NCBI GenBank assembly: GCA_039192165.1
Contig: JBCCXD010000007.1
Location: 182,371-246,370, forward strand
From: Dinoroseobacter sp039192165
GTDB taxonomy: Bacteria > Pseudomonadota > Alphaproteobacteria > Rhodobacterales > Rhodobacteraceae
Length of the DNA: 64,000 nt
Direction of reading: 5' to 3'
Shown here: positions 1-9,442 of the stretch, one piece after another
Layout: each line of letters starts with the position of its first letter
Numbering within the stretch: the first letter of the stretch is position 1
Notes under the pieces: generated by a model
The model's input: the letters and a program-made list of their open reading frames with translations, nothing else
Told to the model about the DNA's origin: nothing
Database searches by the model: none
Made by a program: the position numbers and the translations under genes

Positions 1-422
1 GGGCGTACCGTGTCGGGAAGGGTACGCTTGGCAACGGCGGACGCTACTCTTTCGACCTGCAAGGCGGATTGCGCTACACCTCTCTCAAGCAGGAAATCGA
101 TATAGACGGCCCCGGGCCTGGCTTGGCGTTAGGGGGCACCGAGACATGGTGGGAGCCGGTGGTTGGTGCGCGATATCTGTGGGAAATCACGGACCGCTGG
201 ACCGGCGGGGTTCTTGTCGATGCTGGAGGATTTGGGGTGGGCGACAACGACCTGGCCTGGAGCGCCACCGCAGGTGCTGATTACGAATTCGAAAACGGGG
301 GGTCGATCAAATTCGGCCTGCGCTATTACAGCATAGACTTTGAAACAGAACGGTCGGATGGAACCTTTACCTACGATGTTACACAGGTGGGTCCTTTCGT
401 CGGGTATACGTTCCGGTTCTAA
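1..422 (+). CDS. Outer-membrane beta-barrel protein, C-terminal part
   Basis: The frame is open from the window edge (first full codon at base 3) to a TAA at 420-422, so the 5' end lies outside the window. The visible 139 residues alternate hydrophobic and polar residues in short strands separated by Gly/Asp/Asn turns, and the chain ends in an aromatic-rich strand with a final Phe (VGYTFRF), the usual signature of a C-terminal beta-barrel strand recognised by BamA. Inferred location is the outer membrane. The exact family (OmpA-like barrel, OmpW-like or other) cannot be fixed from the fragment; no signal peptide is visible because the start is missing. Confidence 0.6.
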   Translation, partial: AYRVGKGTLGNGGRYSFDLQGGLRYTSLKQEIDIDGPGPGLALGGTETWWEPVVGARYLWEITDRWTGGVLVDAGGFGVGDNDLAWSATAGADYEFENGGSIKFGLRYYSIDFETERSDGTFTYDVTQVGPFVGYTFRF

Positions 423-557
423 GCGCAAGGCTGCCTTCGCGGTTTCGATCTTTGCGCTAGCCAAGCGGTTTTGAAGTGCATGACTGCACAACGCTCTGTG
501 CCTTTGGCGCGTCCTTGCATTGCGCTACATCTGTCGCAGCTCAAGGAGATGCGGCTG

Positions 558-1421
558 ATGACACAGAACAGCGGATATACCCCCCCGAAGGTTTGGACCT
601 GGGAAAAGGAAAACGGCGGCAAGTTTGCCTCGATCAACCGACCGATTTCCGGTGAGACTCACGCAAAGGAGCTGCCCGTCGGAGTGCATCCTTTCCAGCT
701 CTACTCTCTGGCCACACCAAACGGCGTCAAGGTCACGATCCTGTTTGAAGAACTCCTTGAGGCTGGGTATCCGGCCGAATATGACGCTTGGCTGATCCGT
801 ATCAATGAGGGGGATCAGTTCGGGTCGGGCTTTGTGGGTGCGAACCCAAACTCCAAAATTCCTGCCCTCGTCGACCGCTCAGGATCAGAGCCTCTTCGCG
901 TTTTTGAATCCGGTGCCATCCTGATGCATCTCGCAGAGAAATTCGACGCCTTCGTCAGCCATAACGCCCGGGCGGAAATGTTGAGCTGGCTGTTCTGGCA
1001 GATGGGCAGTGCCCCCTATCTGGGCGGTGGTTTTGGCCATTTCTATGCGTATGCCCCAGAGCCCATGGAATATCCGATCAACCGCTTTTCGATGGAGGCC
1101 AAACGTCAGCTTGATGTGCTGGACAAGCAACTGGCGCAAAACGAGTGGATCGGCGGCGACAGCTACACTATTGCCGATATCGCAATCTGGCCATGGTACG
1201 GCCAACTGGTCCTTGGTCGGCTTTACGACGCAGCTGAGTTTTTAGAGGTAGAAAGCTACACCCATGTCATGGAGTGGGCGAAACGCATTGATGCGCGCCC
1301 TGCTGTGAAAAGGGGCCGCATGGTTAACCGCACCTTCGGTAAACCCGAGATGCAGCTTCACGAGCGGCACGCTGCATCCGATTTCGATACCCGGACGCAG
1401 GATAAACTCGCCGCCGAGTGA
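558..1421 (+). CDS. yghU: YghU-type glutathione S-transferase / disulfide-bond oxidoreductase
   Basis: 287 residues that match the E. coli YghU family closely along the whole length: the N-terminal PPKVWTWEKENGGKFA block, thioredoxin-fold segment with HPFQLYSLATPNGVKV, the NPNSKIPAL loop and the helical C-terminal half with the GGGFGHFY and VNRTFGKP motifs. The family binds two glutathiones and reduces disulfides or organic peroxides, in the cytoplasm. The ATG at 558 is chosen because AAGGAG at 543-548 sits nine bases upstream; an in-frame TTG at 471 would add 29 residues unlike the family. Monocistronic as far as can be seen. Confidence 0.9.
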   Translation: MTQNSGYTPPKVWTWEKENGGKFASINRPISGETHAKELPVGVHPFQLYSLATPNGVKVTILFEELLEAGYPAEYDAWLIRINEGDQFGSGFVGANPNSKIPALVDRSGSEPLRVFESGAILMHLAEKFDAFVSHNARAEMLSWLFWQMGSAPYLGGGFGHFYAYAPEPMEYPINRFSMEAKRQLDVLDKQLAQNEWIGGDSYTIADIAIWPWYGQLVLGRLYDAAEFLEVESYTHVMEWAKRIDARPAVKRGRMVNRTFGKPEMQLHERHAASDFDTRTQDKLAAE

Positions 1422-1894
1422 CAAAGCAACCGCGCCGGTCTTGCGCCAGCTCTCGCGCCAGGGCGGGGAAAAAAAGAAACTGGTGAAAAACTCTTCTTAT
1501 TGTCCAACCCGTGCATCTGCGGCGCGGTCTGAGTTGGGGGATTTGTTGAGCGACATGTTTGTGCTCAAGCCAACAGACTTTGCGGCGGTTGGGATCGACA
1601 AGTTTATCCCTTTGGGAAGTCGCCTTGGCAAAAGTGTTGTCTCAGAAAGGTTTAGTGGGTCGCCGCCGCGGATTTCCCGCCAGGTGATCAGTGAACTGCT
1701 GGCATATTGGCACGACCATTCGCCTGGACGTAGCTGTAGTGTGTCCCGTGCGCGTTCACGGACCGAACTCGCCGACCCGACGGATTGGAGCCTCGCCGGA
1801 GAGACCTGACTGATCGAGGCGTTCGAGCGGCGCCCAAGCCCGTGGTGTGGCGCGTGGGCACCGGGACACCGGTCCAAATTGCCGTTGAGCAAGA
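1422..1894. other. Intergenic region, no supported gene
   Basis: 473 bases between yghU and the 3' end of priA. A plus-strand open frame at 1441-1809 (122 codons) has no recognisable start signal beyond a purine-rich GGGGAAAAAAAG tract inside it. Its residues near 1670-1715 (PPRISRQVISELLAYW) look protein-like, but the following segment is Arg/Ser-rich and unlike a folded domain. It could be a decayed gene or chance. No tRNA, repeat or convincing terminator seen. Confidence 0.4.
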
Positions 1895-4078
1895 CTAAAA
1901 AAAGCTCTGTGGGTCGATGTCCAGCGAAAGACGCAAATCTCGGGGCAGCTTGACCTGGTTGACCCAGTCCGACAGCGCAGGTTGCAAAGGCACGGACTTC
2001 GCAGCTTTCACAAGAAGACGCACCCGGTGACGTCCGCGAACCCGCGCAATGGGGGCAGGGGCTGGGCCAAAGACTTGAGCCCCAACGCGGCGCAGTGGCG
2101 CGTCGGCACGCGCGAGCGCATTTCCAGTGTCAAATACTGCCTGAAGATCTGGCGAGGATAGGATGACGCCAGCCAACCGTCCGAATGGCGGCATGCCGAT
2201 TGCCTCACGCTCCCGCGCCTCGGCGGCCCAGAACGCCTCTTCGTCGCCAGACAAGATGGCTCGGATGACCGGGTGTTCGGGTTGGAAGGTCTGTAACATC
2301 GCCACGCCTGCCTTTTCAGCGCGCCCGGCGCGCCCGGCGACCTGCCGCATCAGCTGAAACGTCCGTTCAGCTGCACGAAGGTCCGACCCCTGCAGACCCA
2401 AATCGGCGTCGACAACACCGACAAGCGTGAGCAACGGGAAATTGTGTCCTTTTGCAACCAGCTGAGTACCGATGATGATATCTGCGCCGCCCTCCGCAAT
2501 CTCGACAATCTGGGTTTTCAGGGCTCGCGCCGACCCAAACAGGTCCGACGAAAGAACCGCGATCCGTGCGTCCGGGAACGCCGCTTTGGTTTCCTCTGCG
2601 ATACGCTCCACGCCGGGGCCGACCGGGGCGAGTTTGCCTTCGACGCCGCAGGACGGACACTTCTGCGGAATTTGCTTTGTTGCGCCGCATTGGTGGCACA
2701 TCAAACGTTTTTGAAAACGGTGCTCCACCATGCGGGCATCACAGTCATCGCAGCCGATCTGGTGCCCGCAAGCCCGGCAGAGCGTCACCGGGGCGTATCC
2801 GCGGCGGTTCAGAAACAAAAGTGTCTGCTCTCCCGCCGCCAGGCGCGCTTTGGTTGCGGCGCGAAGGGATGGGGAAAGCCATTGATTTCCAGGCATGTCT
2901 TCGGCGCGCATATCGATTGCCTGCATCTGCGGCAGCTCTGCATCGCCGAACCGGGACGTCAGGTTCAGTTTGGCGTACTTTCCGCTTTCTGCATTCGTCC
3001 ATGTTTCCAGCGATGGTGTGGCCGAGGCCAGTACCACTTGCGCCGAGCATAACGAGGCGCGCAGAACGGCCATATCGCGGGCATTGTAGAGCACGCCGTC
3101 TTCCTGCTTGTAGGAACTGTCATGCTCTTCATCGACAACGATCAGGCCCAGATCGCGAAATGGCAGAAAAAGAGCCGACCTTGCACCGACAACGAACCGG
3201 GCGCCTCCTTCAGCGACCATCCTCCAGCACCGTCTGCGTTCAGTCATGGTCACGCCCGAGTGCCATTCCGCCGGGCGCGCTCCGAACCGGGCTTCAACCC
3301 TTGCCAGAAATTCCGCTGACAGTGCAATCTCTGGCAGCAGGACCAGTGCCTGCCGCCCTTGCGCAAGACAGGCGGCCACGGCTTCGAGATAGACCTCGGT
3401 CTTTCCCGACCCGGTCACCCCTTTTAGAAGCGTGGTGCCATAGCTTTCTGAGGACAAGGCGTGGATGAGCGTTCCGCTGGCAGATTCCTGATCGGCAGTT
3501 AAAGGCTTGCCCGGGCGTGTTAGATCCAGCGGCGGGTAGGGCAGGTCTCGGGGGCTGTCTTGTTCCAAGATCGCGCCCGCTTTGATCAGGCCCTTGATGA
3601 CCGACGTCGTGACGCCGGCGGATTGTGCAAGTTCGGATTGCAACACCGGGGCCCCGTCATAGTCCGCCAGCGCGTCCATCACAGCCGTGCGGGCGTCGGT
3701 CATACGTGCGGGCTCGCCATGACCCGGCACCAGAACTTTGCGCGTGCCCGGCGCATCGCCGAGACCGGGCGCGCGGGTGGCTAGCCGCAGCATCGCGGGA
3801 AGCGAGGTTAGCGTATAAGCGCCCGCGCGCGTCAGGAATTCCTGCATTTCCTCACGCATCGGTGGCGTGTCCAGCACGCGGTGAATTGTTCGGAGTTTCT
3901 CAGGGTCCCACCCGCCCGCGCCTTCGCTCCAAACCACACCCAGAACGCGCCTCGGGCCTAGTGGAACCTCTACAAAGTCACCGAGGACGCAACCGCCCTC
4001 CGGGGCGCGGTAATCCAGCGTGCGTTCGAGCGGCTGGGTGGTCAGTACCCCCACAAGCTCTCCTTCGCCGAACCGCAT
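1895..4078 (-). CDS. priA: Primosomal replication-restart helicase PriA
   Basis: 727 residues, the usual PriA length. N-terminal DNA-binding region (about 1-110), helicase core with Walker A GVTGSGKT at about 220-227 and the DEEH box at about 316-319, and paired zinc-binding cysteines (CRACG, CDDC, CHQCG, CPSCG) at about 430-480, followed by motif V/VI region GRAGRAEKAG. It reloads the replisome at stalled forks. Start ATG at 4078 has a G-rich Shine-Dalgarno (AAGGGGGG) just upstream. Divergently arranged from the transaldolase gene with only 77 bases between starts, an arrangement common in Rhodobacteraceae. Confidence 0.96.
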   Translation of the reverse strand: MRFGEGELVGVLTTQPLERTLDYRAPEGGCVLGDFVEVPLGPRRVLGVVWSEGAGGWDPEKLRTIHRVLDTPPMREEMQEFLTRAGAYTLTSLPAMLRLATRAPGLGDAPGTRKVLVPGHGEPARMTDARTAVMDALADYDGAPVLQSELAQSAGVTTSVIKGLIKAGAILEQDSPRDLPYPPLDLTRPGKPLTADQESASGTLIHALSSESYGTTLLKGVTGSGKTEVYLEAVAACLAQGRQALVLLPEIALSAEFLARVEARFGARPAEWHSGVTMTERRRCWRMVAEGGARFVVGARSALFLPFRDLGLIVVDEEHDSSYKQEDGVLYNARDMAVLRASLCSAQVVLASATPSLETWTNAESGKYAKLNLTSRFGDAELPQMQAIDMRAEDMPGNQWLSPSLRAATKARLAAGEQTLLFLNRRGYAPVTLCRACGHQIGCDDCDARMVEHRFQKRLMCHQCGATKQIPQKCPSCGVEGKLAPVGPGVERIAEETKAAFPDARIAVLSSDLFGSARALKTQIVEIAEGGADIIIGTQLVAKGHNFPLLTLVGVVDADLGLQGSDLRAAERTFQLMRQVAGRAGRAEKAGVAMLQTFQPEHPVIRAILSGDEEAFWAAEAREREAIGMPPFGRLAGVILSSPDLQAVFDTGNALARADAPLRRVGAQVFGPAPAPIARVRGRHRVRLLVKAAKSVPLQPALSDWVNQVKLPRDLRLSLDIDPQSFF

Positions 4079-4155
4079 GCCGCCCCCCTTTCGCGCTCAT
4101 CCTCCTTGCGATATGAGACCGACAAACTGTGCTCAACCCCTCAGGAGACCTCCAA

Positions 4156-4809
4156 GTGAAATTCTTTGTCGATACCGCCGATGTAGAAGCCATTGCAGAA
4201 CTGAACGACCTCGGCATGGTTGACGGGGTGACGACGAACCCCTCGCTTATTCTCAAATCCGGCCGGGATATTCTGGAAGTGACCAAGGAGATCTGCGATC
4301 TTGTCGAGGGGCCGGTGAGCGCCGAGGTTGTTGCCACGGATGCCGACGACATGATTGCCGAAGGTCGAAAGCTGGCAGAAATCGCACCCAACATTGCGGT
4401 GAAAGTGCCGCTGACCTGGGCTGGCCTGAAAACCTGTAAAACGCTGACCGACGCGGGCACGATGGTCAACGTGACGCTTTGCTTTTCTGCCAACCAGGCT
4501 CTGATCGCCGCTAAAGCCGGCGCGACGTTCATCTCGCCTTTTATCGGGCGTCTTGATGATATCAACCTCGATGGCATGGAGCTTATCGCGGACATCCGGG
4601 CGATCTATGACAATTATGACTACAGGACACAGATCCTTGCGGCCTCGATCCGCTCGGCAAACCACATGAAAGATGCCGCTCTGATTGGCGCCGATGTTGC
4701 GACGGCTCCGCCTGGCGTGATCAAAGCGATGGCCAACCATGTCCTTACGGACAAAGGTTTGGACCAATTTCTCGCGGACTGGGAAAAAACTGGCCAGAAG
4801 ATTCTCTGA
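4156..4809 (+). CDS. tal: Short transaldolase / fructose-6-phosphate aldolase-like enzyme
   Basis: 217 residues of the small transaldolase (TalC/Fsa) family: MKFFVDTADVEAI start block, GVTTNPSLI, and the Schiff-base lysine in VKVPLTWAG (residue about 85-86). The enzyme moves a dihydroxyacetone unit between sugar phosphates in the pentose phosphate pathway; sequence alone does not separate transaldolase from fructose-6-phosphate aldolase activity. The GTG at 4156 is chosen over an upstream in-frame start at 4129 because it begins the conserved VKFFVDTA block and has CAGGAGA at 4142-4148. Confidence 0.93.
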   Translation: MKFFVDTADVEAIAELNDLGMVDGVTTNPSLILKSGRDILEVTKEICDLVEGPVSAEVVATDADDMIAEGRKLAEIAPNIAVKVPLTWAGLKTCKTLTDAGTMVNVTLCFSANQALIAAKAGATFISPFIGRLDDINLDGMELIADIRAIYDNYDYRTQILAASIRSANHMKDAALIGADVATAPPGVIKAMANHVLTDKGLDQFLADWEKTGQKIL

Positions 4810-4871
4810 TCGTGTAAACTGCTTTTCAAAACAGAGAATGGCCCAGAGTTTTGAGCAGGACACGGAATAAA

Positions 4872-5579
4872 ATGCGCGATGCAGCTGAAAAACTGCATGA
4901 TCTGAAGGATCAGATCATGGCGGAACCTGATGTGATTCTTGAAGATCGAGACGTTATGCGGGCGCTCGTCTCGGCCGATGAGCGCCGCATGGGAACCAAT
5001 ATCGTCGATTTACGCGGTATTGCGATGGAAAAACTGGAAGCCAGGCTAGACCGGCTGGAAGATACGCATCGCAGCGTCATTGCAGCCGCCTATGAGAACC
5101 TTGCTGGCACGAACCAGATCCACAGAGCGGTGCTGAGTGTCTTGGAGCCAGTGGATTTCACAGCGTTTATGCGCAATCTCGGTGGCGAGGTAGCAGAGAT
5201 GTTGCATGTCGATGCTGTGCGCCTTGTCCTCGAAAGCCATGAGGAGGCGCCTGATCCTGTCCTGGCGCAGCTTGACGAGGTTCTGAAGGTTGTCGATTTC
5301 GGTGGCATCGACCGAATGACGGGCAGCCCGATTAATATGCCGGCGCGCAAGGTAACGCTGCAAGCCGCTTCGCCGGAAACGGCCATACTCTATGGTGCTG
5401 CCGCACCGCATATCGGCTCCGAGGCGCTCCTGAAGCTTGATTTTGGAGAAGCGCGTCTGCCTGGCTTGCTGGCGCTGGGATCAGAGGATCCTGAGCATTT
5501 CCGTCCTAACCAGGGCACCGACCTTCTGACTTTCTTTGCCGGAGTGGTCGAACGCTCCATCCTGCGCTGGATCGCGTGA
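4872..5579 (+). CDS. DUF484 family protein
   Basis: 235 residues with the DUF484 layout: a helical N-terminus, a coiled-coil stretch (EKLEARLDRLEDTHRSVIAAAYENL) near residues 45-75, then a GAF-like domain ending in DLLTFFAGVVERSILRW, typical of the family. Function is not established; DUF484 genes are repeatedly found directly before xerC, as here, where the two overlap by four bases (GTGA), implying translational coupling and possibly a role linked to chromosome dimer resolution (inference). The ATG at 4872 is preferred; a TTG at 4851 is an alternative. Confidence 0.82.
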   Translation: MRDAAEKLHDLKDQIMAEPDVILEDRDVMRALVSADERRMGTNIVDLRGIAMEKLEARLDRLEDTHRSVIAAAYENLAGTNQIHRAVLSVLEPVDFTAFMRNLGGEVAEMLHVDAVRLVLESHEEAPDPVLAQLDEVLKVVDFGGIDRMTGSPINMPARKVTLQAASPETAILYGAAAPHIGSEALLKLDFGEARLPGLLALGSEDPEHFRPNQGTDLLTFFAGVVERSILRWIA

Positions 5580-6502
5580 GCGTCACCGAGACGTCCCCAC
5601 AATTATACGCGGCGCTCGAAGCGTGGCTCGACCGTATGCGTGCGCTCAACGCTGCATCTGAGGCTACGGTCACGGCATATCGCCGTGATGTATCGGGCTT
5701 CCTGGGCTTTCTTGCGCGGCATCGCGGAGGAGCGGCCGGGTTGTCGAGCCTCCACGACATCACACAGCCCGAAATGCGGTCGTGGATGGCGGATGCGCGG
5801 CGCCAGGGGCTCGGACCTCGGTCGCTCGCGCGGTCATTGTCCGCGGTCAAAACCTTTTTTCGTTGGCTTGGCGAGCGCGACGGTTTTGAGCCGACCGCAG
5901 TGCTTGCGGCGCGCAGTCCAAAATACACCCGCAAACTTCCGCGCCCATTGGCTGAAAATGCGGCCCGCGCGATGATCGAACGTGTTGAGGTTCAGGCCAA
6001 ACAGGACTGGGTTGCTGCGCGCGATGTGGCGGTTGTAACCGTGCTCTATGGCTGCGGATTGCGGATATCTGAGGCGCTGAGCTTGAAAGGCGCCGACGCT
6101 CCCTTGCCCGAAGTGCTGCGTATACGAGGCAAAGGCGACAAAGAGCGGCTGGTTCCCGTGGTCCCCGCCGCGCGCGCGGCCGTGGGCCGCTATGTTGCGC
6201 TCTGCCCGCATCCTCAGGAACCGGAAGGTCCGCTGTTTCGAGGGGTGCGGGGCGGTGCTTTGAACCCGCGCCTTGTCGCCAAAGTGATGGAACAGGCACG
6301 GGCGCAGCTTGGCTTGCCGTCAAGCGCAACGCCCCATGCGTTACGCCACTCGTTTGCAACTCACCTTCTGAGCGCGGGCGGCGATCTGCGCGCAATTCAG
6401 GAATTGCTTGGGCATGCATCGCTGTCGACGACCCAAGCTTACACTGCCGTCGATACCACGCGCCTCATGGAAGTGTACCGCAATTCACATCCCAAGGCGT
6501 AA
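5576..6502 (+). CDS. xerC: Site-specific tyrosine recombinase XerC
   Basis: 308 residues. N-terminal SAM-like core-binding domain (1-110) and C-terminal catalytic domain with all expected residues: Arg163 in GCGLRISEAL, Lys186 in RGKGDKE, His254 and Arg257 in HALRHSF, His280 in LLGHASLSTTQ and Tyr289 in QAYTAVD. It acts with XerD at dif to resolve chromosome dimers. The GTG start at 5576 overlaps the stop of the DUF484 gene. The coupling and chromosomal neighbours argue for housekeeping XerC rather than a mobile-element integrase. Confidence 0.94.
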   Translation: MSVTETSPQLYAALEAWLDRMRALNAASEATVTAYRRDVSGFLGFLARHRGGAAGLSSLHDITQPEMRSWMADARRQGLGPRSLARSLSAVKTFFRWLGERDGFEPTAVLAARSPKYTRKLPRPLAENAARAMIERVEVQAKQDWVAARDVAVVTVLYGCGLRISEALSLKGADAPLPEVLRIRGKGDKERLVPVVPAARAAVGRYVALCPHPQEPEGPLFRGVRGGALNPRLVAKVMEQARAQLGLPSSATPHALRHSFATHLLSAGGDLRAIQELLGHASLSTTQAYTAVDTTRLMEVYRNSHPKA

Positions 6503-6910
6503 ACGGGTCGATTTTCGGTGGTTCTGTAGCGGGTCTTAGTGCAGCAGCGACTTTGGGTAAGCAGCGGTTTGCTTCCTCCGGAAAAATTCGGGCTTCCGGC
6601 GCTTTGTTACCGGAAAAAAACAACGGCGCGTTTTGGGCTGGCAGAAAAGCTGTCTGGTCCTGTTTTATGAGCCGATTCAAAGCAATCCACGCGTCGCTTG
6701 TGACATGCCTGGCGAAGCTCGGCTTCCTGATGCTGGCGGTGCTTCCTTACGATGCCATTTTTTTAGGTTCTGGAGGGTAGCGGCACTGAGCGCAGGCGAC
6801 GTTTTTACCGCGCATGGCCACTTGATCTGACCTGTGACTTTCCACAGCAGCATTGCATAGAGCGCTCGTTTTCCCTCGCCATTGGGAGGCCAGAGGCGTA
6901 GAGAGGCGCT
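6503..6910. other. Intergenic region, no supported gene
   Basis: 408 bases between xerC and the MFS gene. A 37-codon open frame at 6667-6780 (MSRFKAIHAS...) could encode a short hydrophobic peptide, but there is no Shine-Dalgarno before it. A partial inverted repeat around 6578-6620 (TCCGGAA... / ...TTACCGGAA) is seen with an A-rich tract but not a clean terminator. The segment should hold the promoter for the transporter gene; no confident -35/-10 was found. Confidence 0.4.
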
Positions 6911-8140
6911 ATGCAAGTTGTGCCATTGTCCGAAGCCAAGAACCTGCCACGCTGGCGTCAGCCGGTTGTTTTGCTGTTTTTGATGGCCTTCGCCATGCCG
7001 CTGGCGTTTGCGACGTGGTCGGCGCTGCTGAACAACTTCGTGATCGAAAGGGGCGGGTTCACCGGGGTAGAAATCGGGTGGCTGCATACGGTGCGAGAGA
7101 TCCCTGGTTTCCTTGCTGTTGGCGTAATTTTCCTGATCATCTTTATCCGCGAGCAGGTTCTTGGGCTTGCCTCACTGATGCTGCTTGGTGTGGGAACAGC
7201 CCTGACGGGATTTTTCCCCAGCTATGGTGGCATCCTGATGATGACGCTGGTCAGCTCCATCGGGTTCCACTACTACGAGACAGTCAACCAGTCGCTCCAG
7301 CTGCAATGGATCGAAAAGGATAAAGCGCCGCAAACACTCGGCTGGATTGTTGCAGCAGGGTCAGGAGCGTCCTTGCTGAGTTACGGCACGCTTGTGGTCA
7401 GCTGGAAGGCGTTCGACCTGTCCTATCAGTTCGTCTACATGACCGCCGGTGGCGCCTGTGTACTCATCGCTCTTTTTTGCATGATTGCCTTTCCACAGTT
7501 TGAATCGCCGAACCCGCAAAACAAGAAAATGGTCCTGCGGAAGCGCTACTGGCTCTACTACGCGCTGCAGTTCATGTCAGGCGCGCGGCGTCAGATATTT
7601 GTGGTCTTTGCTGCCTTTATGATGGTGGAAAAATTTGGCTTCGAGGTGCATCAGGTCACGGCGTTGTTCCTGATCAACTATCTGGCGAACATGTTGTTCG
7701 CACCGCTCATGGGGAAGGCCGTAGCGCGTTTCGGGGAACGCAACGCGCTCGCGTTTGAATATATCGGCCTGATCTGCGTTTTTCTCGCCTATGGCGGGAT
7801 TTACTGGTTTGGCTGGGGGGTGATGCTGGCAGCCGGGCTTTATGTGCTGGACCACCTGTTTTTTGCTTTGGCCTTCGCGCTCAAGACCTATTTTCAGAAA
7901 ATCGCAGATCCTGCAGATATCGCGCCGACCGCCGCTGTTGCGTTCACCATCAACCACATCGCGGCCGTGTTTCTTCCGGCTGCCCTTGGCTATCTCTGGA
8001 TCGTTTCACCGGGGGGCGTGTTCTGGCTGGCTGCAGCGATGGCTGCCACGTCGCTCTGTCTTGCGTTGCTGATCCCGCGCCATCCGGCACCGGGCCACGA
8101 GACCGTGTTTCAGACGCGCTTGGCAGCTCCGGCGGAGTGA
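6911..8140 (+). CDS. Major facilitator superfamily transporter
   Basis: 409 residues with about twelve hydrophobic segments in two six-helix halves separated by a charged loop near residues 195-215 (QNKKMVLRKRYW). The topology and the Gly-rich helices fit the MFS. Start ATG 6911 follows AGAGAGG. Substrate cannot be told; residues such as HYYETVNQS in helix 5 are conserved-looking but not diagnostic to me. Its 3' end overlaps the converging membrane-protein gene by 31 bases, so no terminator separates them. Confidence 0.85.
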   Translation: MQVVPLSEAKNLPRWRQPVVLLFLMAFAMPLAFATWSALLNNFVIERGGFTGVEIGWLHTVREIPGFLAVGVIFLIIFIREQVLGLASLMLLGVGTALTGFFPSYGGILMMTLVSSIGFHYYETVNQSLQLQWIEKDKAPQTLGWIVAAGSGASLLSYGTLVVSWKAFDLSYQFVYMTAGGACVLIALFCMIAFPQFESPNPQNKKMVLRKRYWLYYALQFMSGARRQIFVVFAAFMMVEKFGFEVHQVTALFLINYLANMLFAPLMGKAVARFGERNALAFEYIGLICVFLAYGGIYWFGWGVMLAAGLYVLDHLFFALAFALKTYFQKIADPADIAPTAAVAFTINHIAAVFLPAALGYLWIVSPGGVFWLAAAMAATSLCLALLIPRHPAPGHETVFQTRLAAPAE

Positions 8141-8589
8141 TCGTTTGCTGAGAAGCGCGCCTGGAGGCGCAAGCAGGTCTGGCCGCCAAAGCTCAGACCC
8201 ATAACGACCGCAGCAACCCCGACACCAAAGCCAAAAGCGAGATCGAGCAGGTTCTGAACTTGCAGAAACCCGCTGAGTTGCGCAATTAATCCCGGCTGTT
8301 CATGCGGTACTGTCAGTCTGGAACCAACCATCACCATAAGCATGGCCAAAGCTGTCGTCAGTGCTGTGGCATATCCGGCAAAGAGCAATTTTTCGGTTTT
8401 TGTCATCACTCGGGTGTTTTGTCGGACAAAGGACCACAGTACCGCCTGAGCAGCGCACAGGTTGGCCAGGACCACAATGGGCCAGCCGAAATCAATGCCA
8501 AGGCTTATCCCAATGCTCAGGCCAATTGCCTGTAACGCACAAAGTGCGACGATGAAAATTACGTAGAGTCGAGTATCCCGCAGTCCCAC
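8110..8589 (-). CDS. Small four-helix inner-membrane protein, unknown function
   Basis: 159 residues from a GTG at 8589, chosen because GAGGGG lies seven bases upstream; a TTG at 8622 would add 11 residues without a ribosome site. Four predicted membrane helices (about 8-30, 33-50, 58-82, 105-130) and a short basic cytoplasmic tail. The spacing and the short motif FVRQNTRVMTKTEK resemble the small ABZJ_00895-type membrane proteins, but this is a weak resemblance. Tail-to-tail overlap with the MFS gene. Confidence 0.55.
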   Translation of the reverse strand: MGLRDTRLYVIFIVALCALQAIGLSIGISLGIDFGWPIVVLANLCAAQAVLWSFVRQNTRVMTKTEKLLFAGYATALTTALAMLMVMVGSRLTVPHEQPGLIAQLSGFLQVQNLLDLAFGFGVGVAAVVMGLSFGGQTCLRLQARFSANDHSAGAAKRV

Positions 8590-8713
8590 CGCGTATCCCC
8601 TCTTTGGATTGCCATTAACCAAAACTTGATCCGTAATCCGGGCTTCGTCGTGAGCGAACTGTGGAGAATTCGCGGCAGGCTTCCTATCTCTAGAGCAACA
8701 AAGGAGGCTCTAC

Positions 8714-9370
8714 ATGTTCCTGATGACCCGCAAAAAAGCCCAGATGATTGCAGCAGAAAATGCGCTTCCGGGCCGCGCAGCAGCGATCCCGACGGCGGAT
8801 ACACACTTCGTTTCCGGGCGGCCACTGACACTTGATGTGCCAGATGGCCTGGAGGAAGCGATGTTTGGTATGGGCTGCTTTTGGGGCGTTGAGCGCATGT
8901 TCTGGAAGCTCGATGGGGTCTGGCTCACCATGGTCGGTTATTCGGGCGGCTTTACGCCAAATCCGACGTATCAGGAGGTATGCTCAGGCCAGACTGGCCA
9001 CAACGAAGTGGTGCGAGTGGTTTTCGATCCGAAGATCGTCAGCTACGAGGATCTTCTGAAAGTTTTCTGGGAAGGCCATGATCCGACGCAGGGCATGCGG
9101 CAGGGCAACGACACTGGCACCCAATACCGCTCAGGGATCTATACCTACTCAGCGGCGCAGGCAAAAGCCGCGGAAGCGTCAAAGCAGATGTTTGGACCCA
9201 AGCTGTCGTCGGCGGGATATGGGGCAATAACAACCGAGATTGTCGACGCGCCCGCGTTTTATTTCGCCGAAGACTATCACCAGCAGTACCTGGCCAAAAA
9301 CCCCGCCGGGTATTGTGGAATTGGTGGAACGGGCGTGTCTTGCCCAATCGGGACCGGCGCCCACGCCTGA
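8714..9370 (+). CDS. msrA: Peptide-methionine (S)-S-oxide reductase MsrA
   Basis: 218 residues with the MsrA active site GCFWG at 54-58 (catalytic Cys55), followed by the GYSGG, GHNEVV and FWEGHDPT motifs and the tail QQYLAKNP.GYC carrying resolving cysteines near the C-terminus. It reduces methionine S-sulfoxide in proteins using thioredoxin. Strong Shine-Dalgarno AAAGGAGG before the ATG. Length and a roughly 45-residue N-terminal extension are as in the proteobacterial MsrA subgroup. Confidence 0.96.
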   Translation: MFLMTRKKAQMIAAENALPGRAAAIPTADTHFVSGRPLTLDVPDGLEEAMFGMGCFWGVERMFWKLDGVWLTMVGYSGGFTPNPTYQEVCSGQTGHNEVVRVVFDPKIVSYEDLLKVFWEGHDPTQGMRQGNDTGTQYRSGIYTYSAAQAKAAEASKQMFGPKLSSAGYGAITTEIVDAPAFYFAEDYHQQYLAKNPAGYCGIGGTGVSCPIGTGAHA

Positions 9371-9390
9371 TACCGCGCGCGCTTGCGGTA
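9371..9390 (+). terminator. Weak hairpin after msrA
   Basis: TACCGC at 9371-9376 pairs with GCGGTA at 9385-9390 directly after the msrA stop; no T-run follows, so termination is doubtful. Confidence 0.25.
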
Positions 9391-9442
9391 ACGCCCGCGA
9401 GCGCCTAAGGGGGCGGCATCCAAGAGTCCGGAGGTCGCCCTG

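Noticed and set aside
5576..6502. Tyrosine recombinase as sign of a mobile element
   Set aside because: It is XerC by motif, length and DUF484 neighbour, and no att-like repeats or cargo genes are near.
6667..6780. 37-codon hydrophobic peptide gene in the xerC-MFS gap
   Set aside because: No Shine-Dalgarno and no neighbour link; too little support to call.
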